Positions 36,476 through 44,955 of a stretch of 64,000 bases of DNA are shown in pieces. The notes below the pieces were generated by a model. It saw only the letters and a program-made list of their open reading frames with translations. It searched no databases and was not told where the DNA came from. Numbering within the stretch: position 1 is the first letter of the stretch; the number at the start of each line of letters is the position of its first letter. Position numbers and translations under genes: made by a program. Source of the stretch: JAJYQH01 sp036261615 (GTDB lineage Bacteria; Actinomycetota; Actinomycetes; Propionibacteriales; Propionibacteriaceae); assembly GCA_036261615.1 (NCBI GenBank), contig DATAKK010000084.1, forward strand, positions 1 through 64,000, given 5' to 3'.

Positions 36476-37174
36476 GTGAGTGAGACCGGTTTCGCGGTCT
36501 TAGCGGAGCCTCCCAGCAGGGCTGAGACGCGCGACGCCATCCAGCTCGCGGAGGCCGTGCTCTCGGTCTATCGACAGGGTGTCCCCGTCTACGCGCGCTT
36601 GGCCGAGCTGGACGCCGCGTCCGGAGTCGGGATCGCGTTCCGGAGCCCTGCGTCGACCGCACGAGGTGCGGCTGCCGTTCTCGCGACCCTGCAGCTGGCT
36701 GTCGATGCCGCCGCGGTCGCTGTCGAATATGTGGAGGAGACCGAGTACTCCGGGGGAGAGGTCGACCCCTTCGTGCTCGAGGCCCTGAGCGGCACACCCC
36801 GCTTCGAGCTCGAGATCGTCGAGTTGACCGATGGGTCCATCCGGGGACGCCTCCGGCTTCTGGCCACACGCGGTGGTCGGGGCAAGCTTCTCAACGTGGC
36901 CCTCATCGCCTCGGTCGTGCTGAGCCGCCTCATCACGGCCATTCCCAGTCTGGTGATCAGCGTCCTCATCGCGGCGAACGAGGTCACTCCCGATGAAAAG
37001 GACGCCCGGATCCGCGCGCTCGAGGAGGAGCTGTCGGGGTTGCGGGAGGAGATGCGAGAACAACTGGCCACGAACGGCGAGCTGACGCGCCGGATCGAAA
37101 GACTCGAACGCATCAGCCCCGGGGGAGTCCCCTCGGACGTGTACACGGTGTTCGAGGTGGAGATCGCCGCCTGA
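36476..37174 (+). CDS. Unknown protein with hydrophobic helix and C-terminal coiled coil
   Basis: A 232-residue protein I do not recognise. Residues ~15-140 look like a soluble alpha/beta domain with conserved-looking GTPRFELEIVELTDGSIRG. A hydrophobic stretch (about 142-165, NVALIASVVLSRLITAIPS) may be a membrane helix. Residues ~172-215 are a heptad-rich coiled coil (RIRALEEELSGLREEM). Its codon use looks less GC-biased than its neighbours', and it sits just downstream of tRNA-Ala and just before direct repeats and a U-run terminator. That suggests acquired DNA. Coiled-coil membrane proteins of this size are sometimes defence or effector proteins, but nothing here proves it. Confidence 0.65.
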   Translation: MSETGFAVLAEPPSRAETRDAIQLAEAVLSVYRQGVPVYARLAELDAASGVGIAFRSPASTARGAAAVLATLQLAVDAAAVAVEYVEETEYSGGEVDPFVLEALSGTPRFELEIVELTDGSIRGRLRLLATRGGRGKLLNVALIASVVLSRLITAIPSLVISVLIAANEVTPDEKDARIRALEEELSGLREEMREQLATNGELTRRIERLERISPGGVPSDVYTVFEVEIAA

Positions 37175-37231
37175 GGTGGTGTCACCAGCCCGACCTTCCT
37201 GGGCCGGCGTCCGGCGTTGCCTGCTTGGGGC

Positions 37232-37355
37232 GGGAGTTCTCGACGCCGGGGCGGGACTTCTCTGCCGATCCAACGTCGTGATCGCCCGCATACGCAGATA
37301 TCGCCCGCCCGGTTCGTCAGGGGGAGTTCTCGACGCCGGGGCGGGACTTCTCTGC
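37232..37355. repeat. Two exact 34-bp direct repeats
   Basis: Identical 34-base units at 37232-37265 and 37322-37355 have a 90-base period. Each unit contains two GGGA(G/C)TTCTC half-sites 21 bases apart, giving four copies. Between them ATCGCCCGC occurs twice (37280-37288, 37299-37307 approximately). They occupy the 366-base gap between the unknown gene at 36476 and the phosphoesterase, together with a terminator and the PHO box. No reading frame is convincing. Confidence 0.85.
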
Positions 37356-37386
37356 GATGAAGCGGCACGAGGCACGACACCCCATG

Positions 37387-37415
37387 GCCGCGCCGGACGC
37401 CGGGAGCGGCTTTTT
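37387..37415 (+). terminator. Intrinsic terminator with U-run
   Basis: GCCGC/GCGGC and CCGG/CCGG pair around ACG and are followed directly by TTTTT. It is one of the few classic U-run terminators in the window and would insulate the phosphoesterase promoter. Confidence 0.75.
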
Positions 37416-37439
37416 GTTGCGCCGCACCATGTTTTTTGA

Positions 37440-37494
37440 GTTCACCGGATCGTCAGCCCGGATTCAGGCCGCGGCAACCTCCGGCTCTTAGGTT
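37440..37494 (+). promoter_or_regulatory. PHO box and -10 of the phosphoesterase gene
   Basis: Four 11-base units begin GTTCACC (37440), CGTCAGC (37451), ATTCAGG (37462) and GGCAACC (37473); three keep TCA at the same phase. The Streptomyces PhoP box consists of 11-base repeats near GTTCACC. TAGGTT (37489-37494) follows so that the repeats cover the -35 region, as expected for PhoP activation under phosphate starvation. The ATG is 47 bases downstream with GTAAGGAG as ribosome site. Confidence 0.6.
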
Positions 37495-37540
37495 CGTTTG
37501 CGTCCCCACAAGGCCCGCAACCGGGCGTAAGGAGCCAGAC

Positions 37541-40282
37541 ATGGCGAAATACAAGCGCTGGACGAAGCGAAGGGCCGCGGCCGCCGCGGCGGCGATCACC
37601 GCCGTCACGGTGGTCGGCACCACGGTCGCGGTGGCGGCCGGCGGCAACACCCCGCTGAGCGACAAGACGATGGGCCCGCAGCAGGACGGGTCGTATCTCA
37701 TGCAGACCAACCAGTTCGTCCACCCGGTGGGCGACGTCATCCAGGAGAACGGACGCCCCTTCGGGCTGGCGCTGCGTCCGGACGGCCACACCGCCGCCTC
37801 CCTCAACAATGGCGGGGGCACGAGCGGCATGGTCTCGGTGTTCAACCTGGCCACGCACACCCTGCTCGAGCACTACGGGACGGGCGGCAAGTCCAACGGC
37901 GGGATCGTCTACTCACCCGACGGCGCCACGTTGTGGGCCACCCAACCCGGGGGCCTCACGAGCTTCACCGTGGCCGCCGACGGCACCCTGAGCAACCAGC
38001 GGACCTACTCCCTCCCGGGAGTGGGCGGGCGGCTCCCGGTGCCGGCGGGACTCGCCTTCGCACCCGACGGCCACACGCTGCTCGTGACCCTGAGCGCGAA
38101 CAACACCCTGGGCGTCTTCGACACGGCGAGCGGGACCCTGACCCGGCAGGTCCCCGTCGGCAACGTGCCCAACAGCGTCGTCGTCGTGGGCGGCAAGGCC
38201 TACGTGAGCAACCAGGGCGGGCGCCCGGCGACGAGCGGCGACCGCACGGACACCTCCTACGGCACTCCGATCGTCACCAACAACCAGAGTGCCGTCCCCT
38301 CCACCGGCACGGTGTCGGAGGTCGACCTCACGAGCGGACAGCAGGTGCGGACCTTCCCCGTCGGTCTCGAGCCGAGCGCGCTGCTCGCCGTGGGCAGCAA
38401 CGTTCTCGTCGCCAACTCCGACGACGACTCGGTGACGAGCATCGACACGTCCAGCCAGCAGGTGGGCCGCACGTTCAACGTCAACCCGGCCCCCGGGGCA
38501 CCCTTCGGCGCGTCACCCGACGGACTGGCGATGCTGGACGCCCACCACCTGGCCGTGAGCCTCGGGCGCGACAACGCCATCGCCCTCTACAGCTACTCGG
38601 ACGCCCAGGCGGAGCCCGCGTTCGACGGGCTCATCCCCACCGGCTCCTACCCCTCGGGCGTGGCCTTCGACGCGCCGCTCGACCGGCTGGTCGTCGCCAG
38701 CGAGCAGGGGATCGGTTCGACCATGGGCCCCAACGGCACCATCAACGAGGGCCAGGGCACGTCCCCGGGAGCCGGTTCGGTCACCTCGCACCTCGGCTAC
38801 AACTTCCTGGGCACCGTGCAGACGGTCGCCGCACCCAGCTCCCAGCAGATGCAGCAGTGGACCCAGCAGGTGTTCGCCGACAACCAGTGGAACGGGCTGG
38901 CCTCGCGCAACCAGGCGGGGGGAGGGGACGCCCGTCCCGTGCCGGTGCCGACGAGGATCGGCGCCCCCTCGACGATCAAGCACGTGTTCCTCATCGTCAA
39001 GGAGAACCGCACCTACGACCAGGTGCTCGGCGACGACCCGCGCGGCAACGGCGACCCGAGCCTGGCCCAGTTCGGGAAGCCCATCACCCCGAACATCCAC
39101 TCGCTGGCGACCCAGTTCCCGCTCATCGACAACCTCTACTCCGACGGCACCAACTCCGCCGAGGGCCACCACTGGCTCGACCAGGCGTTCGTCAACAACT
39201 ACATGCAGCAGATGTACGGCAGCTACGCCCGGTCGTACCAGACCGGCGATCCGATGTCGGACGTCAAGAGCGGCTGGATCTGGGAGGACGCCCAGCAGCA
39301 CGGCAAGTCGGTCGTCAACTACGGCGAACAGATCGAGAGTTACACCGACTCCTCCGGCAAGGGGACACCGGCCAACAGCTGGGACAAGTGGATGCACGAC
39401 GCCGACGTCCTCGCGGGGAAGCAGTCGGGCCCGCTCGACTATCCGCTGGGCACCTACACCGCCAAGACCGACATCCCCTCGCTCGCCAAGGTGACGGTCC
39501 CCGACTTCCCCAACTTCGACCTCAACATCCCCGACCAGTACCGGGCGGCGCTGTGGCAGAAGTACTTCGCGCAGTACACCTCGGCCTCCGACAAGGGTCC
39601 CAAGGCCGTGCCCGACCTCAACCTGCTGTGGCTGATGAACGACCACACCGAGGGGACGCGGCCGGGCGCCGTCGCTCCGGTGGCCCACGTGGCCGACAAC
39701 GACCTGGCCCTCGGCAAGATCGTCGACACGATCTCGCACAGCAAGATCTGGAAGGACAGTGCGATCTTCGTCATCGAGGACGACAGCCAGAACGGCGTCG
39801 ACCACGTCGACGGACATCGCAACCCGACCCTCGTCATCAGCCCGTGGGCCCGGCGGGGCGCGGTCGTGCACACCTACTACAGCCAGCTCAACCTCATGCG
39901 CACGATCGAGCAGATCCTCGGCCTGCCGCCGATGAACCAGCAGGACCTCACGGCCGAGCCGATGTACGACGTGTTCACCGACAAGCCCGACTTCACGCCG
40001 TACACCTACCTCCCGGAGACGGTGTCCCTCGACCAGAAGAACCCCAGCACCGCCTCGCTCAGCACCCAGGCGGTGGTCGGCAGTGCGTCGAGCCAGGTGA
40101 CCGGGCAGCTGGAACTGGCCTGGGCGAAGTGGGCGCAGAAGCAGAACTGGCACTCCGAGGACATGGTGAACATGGCTCAGGACAACCGCGACATCTGGTA
40201 CGCCGGGCACGACTTCTCCGTGCCCTACCCGGGCGACTCGAGGGTGCTCCTCCCGTCCCAGGTACCCGGCGCCGGCCACTGA
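37541..40282 (+). CDS. Secreted YncE-type propeller / phosphoesterase fusion protein
   Basis: A 913-residue exported protein. A basic N-terminus (KYKRWTKRR) and an Ala/Val-rich segment (about residues 12-33) form a signal peptide. Residues ~50-450 contain YVTN/YncE-like beta-propeller repeats (for example PDGHTLLVTLSANNTLGVFDTASG). Residues ~480-830 form a phosphoesterase-family domain (PF04185 type) beginning VFLIVKENRTYDQVLGD, with metal-binding TPNIHSLA, DGTNSAEGHHW and EDDSQNGVDHVDGHR. This family includes phospholipase C and acid phosphatases. The PHO box suggests scavenging of phosphate from phosphoesters outside the cell. Substrate unknown. Confidence 0.85.
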   Translation: MAKYKRWTKRRAAAAAAAITAVTVVGTTVAVAAGGNTPLSDKTMGPQQDGSYLMQTNQFVHPVGDVIQENGRPFGLALRPDGHTAASLNNGGGTSGMVSVFNLATHTLLEHYGTGGKSNGGIVYSPDGATLWATQPGGLTSFTVAADGTLSNQRTYSLPGVGGRLPVPAGLAFAPDGHTLLVTLSANNTLGVFDTASGTLTRQVPVGNVPNSVVVVGGKAYVSNQGGRPATSGDRTDTSYGTPIVTNNQSAVPSTGTVSEVDLTSGQQVRTFPVGLEPSALLAVGSNVLVANSDDDSVTSIDTSSQQVGRTFNVNPAPGAPFGASPDGLAMLDAHHLAVSLGRDNAIALYSYSDAQAEPAFDGLIPTGSYPSGVAFDAPLDRLVVASEQGIGSTMGPNGTINEGQGTSPGAGSVTSHLGYNFLGTVQTVAAPSSQQMQQWTQQVFADNQWNGLASRNQAGGGDARPVPVPTRIGAPSTIKHVFLIVKENRTYDQVLGDDPRGNGDPSLAQFGKPITPNIHSLATQFPLIDNLYSDGTNSAEGHHWLDQAFVNNYMQQMYGSYARSYQTGDPMSDVKSGWIWEDAQQHGKSVVNYGEQIESYTDSSGKGTPANSWDKWMHDADVLAGKQSGPLDYPLGTYTAKTDIPSLAKVTVPDFPNFDLNIPDQYRAALWQKYFAQYTSASDKGPKAVPDLNLLWLMNDHTEGTRPGAVAPVAHVADNDLALGKIVDTISHSKIWKDSAIFVIEDDSQNGVDHVDGHRNPTLVISPWARRGAVVHTYYSQLNLMRTIEQILGLPPMNQQDLTAEPMYDVFTDKPDFTPYTYLPETVSLDQKNPSTASLSTQAVVGSASSQVTGQLELAWAKWAQKQNWHSEDMVNMAQDNRDIWYAGHDFSVPYPGDSRVLLPSQVPGAGH

Positions 40283-40464
40283 GGCGCGTGCTGAACACCT
40301 GAATACGGCGTCCGCCACCGGGTCGCGCACTCCTGCCGCGAGGCACGGGGTGCGCGTCCCGTCGCGTTCCCACCCGGGCGAGCTGCGGCGGCGCAGACCG
40401 GGCAACACTGGACTCCTGCTGCAGGGTTGATCTCATGCTGTTTCGCCTTGCGGGGGCCCCATGT

Positions 40465-40682
40465 TAGGGTCCTCGCGACCGCTCAACTTCCCCTGAGGGC
40501 AAGGACCGATGCACCGACCCGTCTCTGCGGATCGCCACGATCCCAGCGGACGCCGCCGGCGTCCGGCACCTGGCCGATGCCCGGAGCGAATGGTCACCCC
40601 GGCTCCTCGACGAGTGGGCCCGGAAAGCAGCAGGGCCACGCCGTCCGGCGCGGCTGCGGTGTGCTCGGCGGGGGCCGAGCAC
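40465..40682 (+). promoter_or_regulatory. Riboswitch-like leader, candidate c-di-AMP (ydaO/yuaA) class
   Basis: TAGGGT (40465-40470) can act as -10. The predicted leader of about 250 bases contains CCGCTCAACTTCCCC, then GAGGGCAAGGACCGA (40495-40509), then GGAGCGAATGG (40583-40593). These resemble the conserved GGxxxGGACCGA-type and GGGGUGAAUC-type segments of actinobacterial c-di-AMP riboswitches, from memory and not by a model search. A GGACGCC/GGCGTCC hairpin sits in the variable arm. A terminator-like hairpin precedes the secreted-protein gene. The 447-base gap from 40283 contains no gene. Confidence 0.5.
40661..40682 (+). terminator. Hairpin between leader and secreted-protein gene
   Basis: Perfect 9-bp stem GTGCTCGGC/GCCGAGCAC with a GGGG loop, followed by TTCTCC. 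Its place, 48 bases before the ATG, suits the expression platform of the leader upstream. Confidence 0.6.
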
Positions 40683-40729
40683 TTCTCCGACACAACGCAG
40701 ATTCACCAGGCGAGCTGAAGGATCCCCCG

Positions 40730-41377
40730 ATGACACGCTCCATGCACAACAGGCCCGGCCGCCCCCGAGTTCGGTCCACCACCCGGCGGATGGGCGTCGT
40801 CGCCGCGGCCGGAGTGGCCGTCATCGGGCTCGGCGTCGGCATCGCCCAGGCCCAGCAGGGCGAGTCCCCCCGGTCGCACGCACTGCGGCTGGCCCAGGAA
40901 CAAGCCGCCTCGATGCCGTCGGCGAAGGCGAAGCTGTTCACCGACGGCGTCGCCCGCGCCTTCCCGTCGAAGGGAGCCGCGAAGCCGGCTCAGGTCGTCG
41001 GCCCCGCCGCCGCGCCCGGAGCTGCCCACGCCAACGTGCCGGACGCCCGGGTGCCCGGCATCTCCGACCTCCGGCAGGCACCGTTCGCGCCCGTCGACTT
41101 CGCCGTCCAGAACTCCTACTCGGCGAAGGTCAAGGGACGCTGGTACATCGCCTACGCCGGCACGGTCGGCGGCAACAAGGCCGACGCCGGACAGGGCGGC
41201 GTCCGGGTCATGTCGGCCGACCCGGGAGCGAACACCAACCTGCAGGACCTCGGCACGTTCCCCGTCGCCGGCACGACCTCCCTCAAGGTCACGGCCGGGT
41301 CGGGAACCGTCATCACACTGGTCAGCGGTACCGGCGCCACCTACACGTTCGACCTCTCCGCGCTGAGCTACCGGTGA
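40730..41377 (+). CDS. Secreted protein of unknown function
   Basis: A 215-residue protein with a twin-Arg-containing basic N-terminus (TTRRMGVVAAAG), a hydrophobic core (about residues 21-40) and a likely signal-peptidase site near AQAQQ. The mature part has an Ala/Gln-rich helical start and a C-terminal beta-rich domain (VQNSYSAKVKGRWYIAYAG ... VITLVSGTGATYTFDLSAL). No family is recognised. ATG at 40730 has GAAGGA upstream. The long leader looks like a riboswitch. The lipoprotein gene downstream overlaps its stop (GTGA), so the two are probably made together. Confidence 0.7.
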   Translation: MTRSMHNRPGRPRVRSTTRRMGVVAAAGVAVIGLGVGIAQAQQGESPRSHALRLAQEQAASMPSAKAKLFTDGVARAFPSKGAAKPAQVVGPAAAPGAAHANVPDARVPGISDLRQAPFAPVDFAVQNSYSAKVKGRWYIAYAGTVGGNKADAGQGGVRVMSADPGANTNLQDLGTFPVAGTTSLKVTAGSGTVITLVSGTGATYTFDLSALSYR

Positions 41378-42573
41378 TCCGCCGCCAGCCGGTGCTCCGC
41401 ACCACTCTCGCCGCCGCATCCGTCGTCGCGCTCGCGAGCCTCGCCGCGTGCAGCACGCACAGCGCGTCCCCCGTGTCGGGCAGCGCGCCGGCCACGTCGT
41501 CCGACGCCAGCTCGGCCCCCACCCCCAGCTCCAGCGCCTCCTCGTCGGCGTCCACGGGGTCCGCGTCCGCCTCCTCGTCGTCGTCGACGGCGACCGGAAC
41601 CGGTGTCACCGTGGCGAACCACTGGACGGCCACGCACACCGGAGGCGGAGCGATCGCGGCGGCCGTGGCCGGCGGGAAGCTCTGGGTGAGCTATGCCCTC
41701 ACCGGCGGCGCGCAGGGCTCGATGCACGGCGAGCTCGTCGGCTACTCCCTCGCGACCGGACACCCCGAGGTCACCGCCCAGGTGGGCGCATTCCCTGTCG
41801 CCGTGGCCGCATCGAGCGCCGGCGTGTGGGTGGCCAACGGGGTTGGGGACGGCTCGCAGCCCAACTCGCCGCTCCTCAACACCGTCGAGCAGCTGACGAC
41901 GTCCGGCAAGGTGGTGAAGACCAGCAGGATCGCCGGCCCGTCGGCGCTGGCGGCGTCCGACTCGAACGCCTGGGTCTACTTCACCTCGGGGCAGAAGGCG
42001 CATGTCAGCCCGGTCTCCCCGACGACCAGCGGTCCGGCCCCCAGCGACGTGGCGCTCCCGGGCCAGCCCGAGGGAGGACAGCCGGGCACGTCGCCCCTCG
42101 CGTACTGCGACGGCAAGGTCTTCGCCGTGTCCGCCGGCCAGGGCCCCGGCCCGGTGACGCTCACCGAGCTCGGTGCGACGGCCGCACAGGTCGCCCGGAT
42201 CAGCGTCGCCGCCCAGGTGCCCTCGCTCGCCTGCACGTCGACCGGCGCCCCCGTCCTCGTGCTCACCGGGCAGTCGTCCGTCCTCGTCAGCAAGGCCACC
42301 GGCTACAAGCCCGTCACCCTGCACGCGAGCGGCGACAGTTCAGTGGCCGAGGGTGGCGGACGCCTCTGGCTCGCCAGCGCTTCCGGGGGCACCGTGAGGA
42401 TCACGTCCATCGACGATTCGGGCACGGCCACCAGCTCGCCCGTGAGCGCTCCGGCGTCCCAGGCACCGCTCCTGGCCGGTGACAACTCGGGCCTGTGGGT
42501 CGTCGCCCCCTCGCTGTCACAGGGCTCGGCCACCCTCCGGGTCGAGCACCTCACGGCGTCCGGCGGCCGCTGA
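41374..42573 (+). CDS. Lipoprotein with Ser/Thr linker and repeat domain
   Basis: A 399-residue lipoprotein. The lipobox LASLAAC places the lipidated cysteine at residue 26. A Ser/Ala/Thr-rich linker (about 27-80) is followed by beta-rich repeats (VAGGKLWVSYAL, ASSAGVWVANG, EGGGRLWLASASG) that look like a beta-propeller facing the outside. GTG 41374 overlaps the stop of the secreted-protein gene, so the products may act together at the envelope. Function unknown. Confidence 0.75.
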   Translation: MIRRQPVLRTTLAAASVVALASLAACSTHSASPVSGSAPATSSDASSAPTPSSSASSSASTGSASASSSSSTATGTGVTVANHWTATHTGGGAIAAAVAGGKLWVSYALTGGAQGSMHGELVGYSLATGHPEVTAQVGAFPVAVAASSAGVWVANGVGDGSQPNSPLLNTVEQLTTSGKVVKTSRIAGPSALAASDSNAWVYFTSGQKAHVSPVSPTTSGPAPSDVALPGQPEGGQPGTSPLAYCDGKVFAVSAGQGPGPVTLTELGATAAQVARISVAAQVPSLACTSTGAPVLVLTGQSSVLVSKATGYKPVTLHASGDSSVAEGGGRLWLASASGGTVRITSIDDSGTATSSPVSAPASQAPLLAGDNSGLWVVAPSLSQGSATLRVEHLTASGGR

Positions 42574-42661
42574 TCCGCGGCGGGTCTTCACCCGCCCGGG
42601 TGTGCCCTTCGGCGGGGGCCGCGGCCAAGACTGGGGAGAAACCGGCCCCTGAGGAGGACGC

Positions 42662-43216
42662 ATGACCCACACCGAGAGCCCGTTGAGCCGCTGGATGCTG
42701 AAGCTCGAGAACGCCCGCCCGCTCGACCTCGCCGTCACGATGGTGCAGCCCGTCATCAAGGCGGTCGCGTCGAACGGCACCGTGCGCGCCGGCCTGCAGG
42801 GACGCTGGCTCGGCCACGCCGCGCACCCCGTCGTCGTCATGATGCCGATCGGGTTGTGGACGAGTGCGGCCGTGCTGCACTCCACCGGATTGCCCGAAGC
42901 GCAGCGCCCCGCCCAACTGCTGACCGGCATGGGCATCATGGGCGCGCTGCCCGCCACGCTGACCGGGTTGTCCGAAGTCGCGGCCGGGGCCGACGAGCGC
43001 ATCAAGCGGGTCGCCGTCGTCCACGCCACGCTCAACACCGTCGCCCTGGGTCTGGAGGTCGGCTCCTGGCTGTCCGGCAAGGCCGGGAACCGGGCGATGG
43101 CGAAGTTCGACTCGTTCGCCGCCCTCGCCGTCACCATGGTCAGCGGGTACCTCGGCGGCCACATGTCGATCGCCCGCAAGTACGGCACCCGCGACGAGGC
43201 CTTCGCCGGCCAGTAG
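42662..43216 (+). CDS. DUF2231-like membrane protein
   Basis: A 184-residue protein with about four transmembrane helices. The GHAAHPVVVMMPIGLWTSAAVLH segment, with a His before the first helix, is typical of DUF2231. Relatives are sometimes linked to haem or redox membrane functions, but none is established. GAGGAGG precedes ATG 42662. It appears monocistronic. Confidence 0.75.
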   Translation: MTHTESPLSRWMLKLENARPLDLAVTMVQPVIKAVASNGTVRAGLQGRWLGHAAHPVVVMMPIGLWTSAAVLHSTGLPEAQRPAQLLTGMGIMGALPATLTGLSEVAAGADERIKRVAVVHATLNTVALGLEVGSWLSGKAGNRAMAKFDSFAALAVTMVSGYLGGHMSIARKYGTRDEAFAGQ

Positions 43217-43269
43217 GTCGGGTGGGCGGACGCTGGACGCCGGGCCCTGGTCTCCGGTCCATCGCGGCC

Positions 43270-43275
43270 TAGGCT
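43270..43275 (+). promoter_or_regulatory. -10 box of the gene at 43283
   Basis: TAGGCT ends 7 bases before ATG 43283; no ribosome site between. Confidence 0.45.
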
Positions 43276-43282
43276 TGCCTGC

Positions 43283-43534
43283 ATGGCCGAACTCAGTGAC
43301 AAGGATCGCGACAAGCTGAAGGACTCCGACTTCGCCTACGTCGACTCGTCGGGCAACCGTCACCTGCCCATCCACGACGACGAACACGTGCGCAACGCCG
43401 CCGCCCGCTTCAGCCAGACCCGGTTCGACTCGGCGTCCGACAAGCAGAAGGCGGCGAAGGCGATCGTCGCGGCCGCCAAGAAGCACGGCGTCGACCTCGA
43501 CGACGACGACGCGGTGGTCAAGGCCGCCACGTAG
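43283..43534 (+). CDS. Small acidic/basic protein (DUF6582-like)
   Basis: An 83-residue soluble protein rich in Asp, Lys and Ala. It contains FAYVDSSGNRHLPIHDDEHVRNAAARF and ends in a Lys/Asp-rich helix (KKHGVDLDDDDAV). The pattern matches small DUF6582-type proteins, also found as segments of phage head-protease proteins; function unknown. It probably has a leaderless mRNA and converges on the next gene. Confidence 0.7.
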   Translation: MAELSDKDRDKLKDSDFAYVDSSGNRHLPIHDDEHVRNAAARFSQTRFDSASDKQKAAKAIVAAAKKHGVDLDDDDAVVKAAT

Positions 43535-43561
43535 ACGGTCCCGTCCTCACGCCGTGGCCGG

Positions 43562-44791
43562 CTAGGCGAGTGACGCCTCCAGCGAGACGATTCGCACGCT
43601 CTGCCGCTGCGACGGCGAGACCAGGGTGTGCGCCACCAGCAGGACCCTGCCCTCCTCGTCGCCTCCGAGCGGGTAGTAGCTGAGCGCCACCCGGCTGTGG
43701 CAGACGTCGCAGATCGCGGTGTCGCCGTCGCCCATGAAGCCGGGGCTCACGATCGCGTGGAACGGGATCTCCCGGCCGCAGCCCGGGCAGGTGAGCCGTC
43801 CCTGGGCGGTGATCGACGGGGGACTGGCGGCCCCGGGCTGGTGTCCGAGGACGACGCCGTCGGCGTCCGCCGGGTCGTAGCTCGCCTCGGCGAGTGCCCT
43901 GGCCGCCTCCATGCCGCCGACCACGGTGAGTCCGCGGCCGGCTCGCAGGCCGGTGGGCTCGTCGACGTGCGGCAGGGGGAGGACCGGCCGGGGCGGCTCC
44001 GGCACCGGCTCCCCGGCCTGCGCCGCCGTGAGCGCGAGTTCGGGCTGCTCGGGTCGTCCCTCCGGAGGCACCGTAGTCCCACCGATGAGGCGGCAGGACG
44101 CCATGACGAACGCGGCGACGGCGTGGTCCTGGACGGAGTACATCGGGAAGGGCTCAATGCCCTGCGCCACGGCCTCGCGGTAGATCTCGCCGTAGACGCT
44201 GCTCGCCATGATCGGAGAGTCGCCGGCGGCCATCGCGATGTGCACGTCGCCATGGACGGCCTCGCTCGCCAGCCCACGGAGCAGATCGGCGATGGTGACC
44301 CTCGTGAGTTCGCCCTGACCGAACCTGCGGAAGCCGGCGTAGCCACGTCCGGGTGCGGTCTTGTCGCCGGCCCGTTGGGCGAGTTCGGCGGCGTCCGCGT
44401 CGAGCAGCGCCGCGTATCCCACCGGGGGCCCGGAGAGCACCGAGAACTGCTCGTAACACGCGGTGATGACGCTGCGGTCGGCGCTCGCGACGAAGTGCCA
44501 GCCGCTGGCGGCCGGAACTCCCTCCCGACCCGGCAGCGCCGCGGCGGCCGAGTCACCGGCGATCGCGGCGGGAGGCAGCGGCGTCTCGCCCGCCTGTGCC
44601 TGTGCCCGCGCGCGCCGCCGCCGGACGCCGGCGACGATGAACCACACGCCGAACACGAGCGAGACCGCGATGAGCGGCAGAATGATCCATTCGGCCACGA
44701 CCAGGTAGACGACGGTCATCACGGCGGCCAGCGCGACGATGACGACACCACCCGCGATGAGGCCTCGAGGGTCCTGCTCCGGAATCTTCAT
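43562..44791 (-). CDS. Two-helix membrane protein with C-terminal zinc ribbon
   Basis: A 409-residue protein I cannot assign to a family. Two N-terminal transmembrane helices (about residues 10-50) are followed by a basic RRRRAR stop-transfer segment. A large cytoplasmic region comes next, with alternating helices and a Pro-rich linker. Near residues 340-385 a CPGC ... CDVC pair forms a zinc-ribbon-like site. ATG at 44791 is chosen for GGGGGC upstream and the clear start of the membrane segment. Monocistronic; a TAGCGT box lies about 55 bases upstream on the minus strand. Confidence 0.65.
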   Translation of the reverse strand: MKIPEQDPRGLIAGGVVIVALAAVMTVVYLVVAEWIILPLIAVSLVFGVWFIVAGVRRRRARAQAQAGETPLPPAAIAGDSAAAALPGREGVPAASGWHFVASADRSVITACYEQFSVLSGPPVGYAALLDADAAELAQRAGDKTAPGRGYAGFRRFGQGELTRVTIADLLRGLASEAVHGDVHIAMAAGDSPIMASSVYGEIYREAVAQGIEPFPMYSVQDHAVAAFVMASCRLIGGTTVPPEGRPEQPELALTAAQAGEPVPEPPRPVLPLPHVDEPTGLRAGRGLTVVGGMEAARALAEASYDPADADGVVLGHQPGAASPPSITAQGRLTCPGCGREIPFHAIVSPGFMGDGDTAICDVCHSRVALSYYPLGGDEEGRVLLVAHTLVSPSQRQSVRIVSLEASLA

Positions 44792-44943
44792 GGCGCCCCC
44801 CTGCACCCACGGCAGCGCCCCCGAACCCCCGCACTGCCGCTGGTACCACGCTAGATCCGTTCGGCCCCCCCGGGAGGACAACAGTGGGACTGAGGTCGAT
44901 CGGGTCAGTTCCTCCCGCCCGCTCGCGAGGAATCCCCGCTCGA

Positions 44944-44949
44944 TAGAGT
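44944..44949 (+). promoter_or_regulatory. -10 box of ldh
   Basis: TAGAGT ends 6 bases before ATG 44956, the same box and spacing as at 34324. Probably leaderless. Confidence 0.5.
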
Positions 44950-44955
44950 TCTGTC

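Noticed and set aside
36357..37174. A genomic island with att sites at tRNA-Ala
   Set aside because: No integrase, and no repeat of the tRNA 3' end downstream. The unknown gene may be acquired, but an integrative element is not supported.
37933..40302. A 789-codon frame within the phosphoesterase gene
   Set aside because: Shifted-frame shadow: Arg/His/Pro-rich with no recognisable domain.
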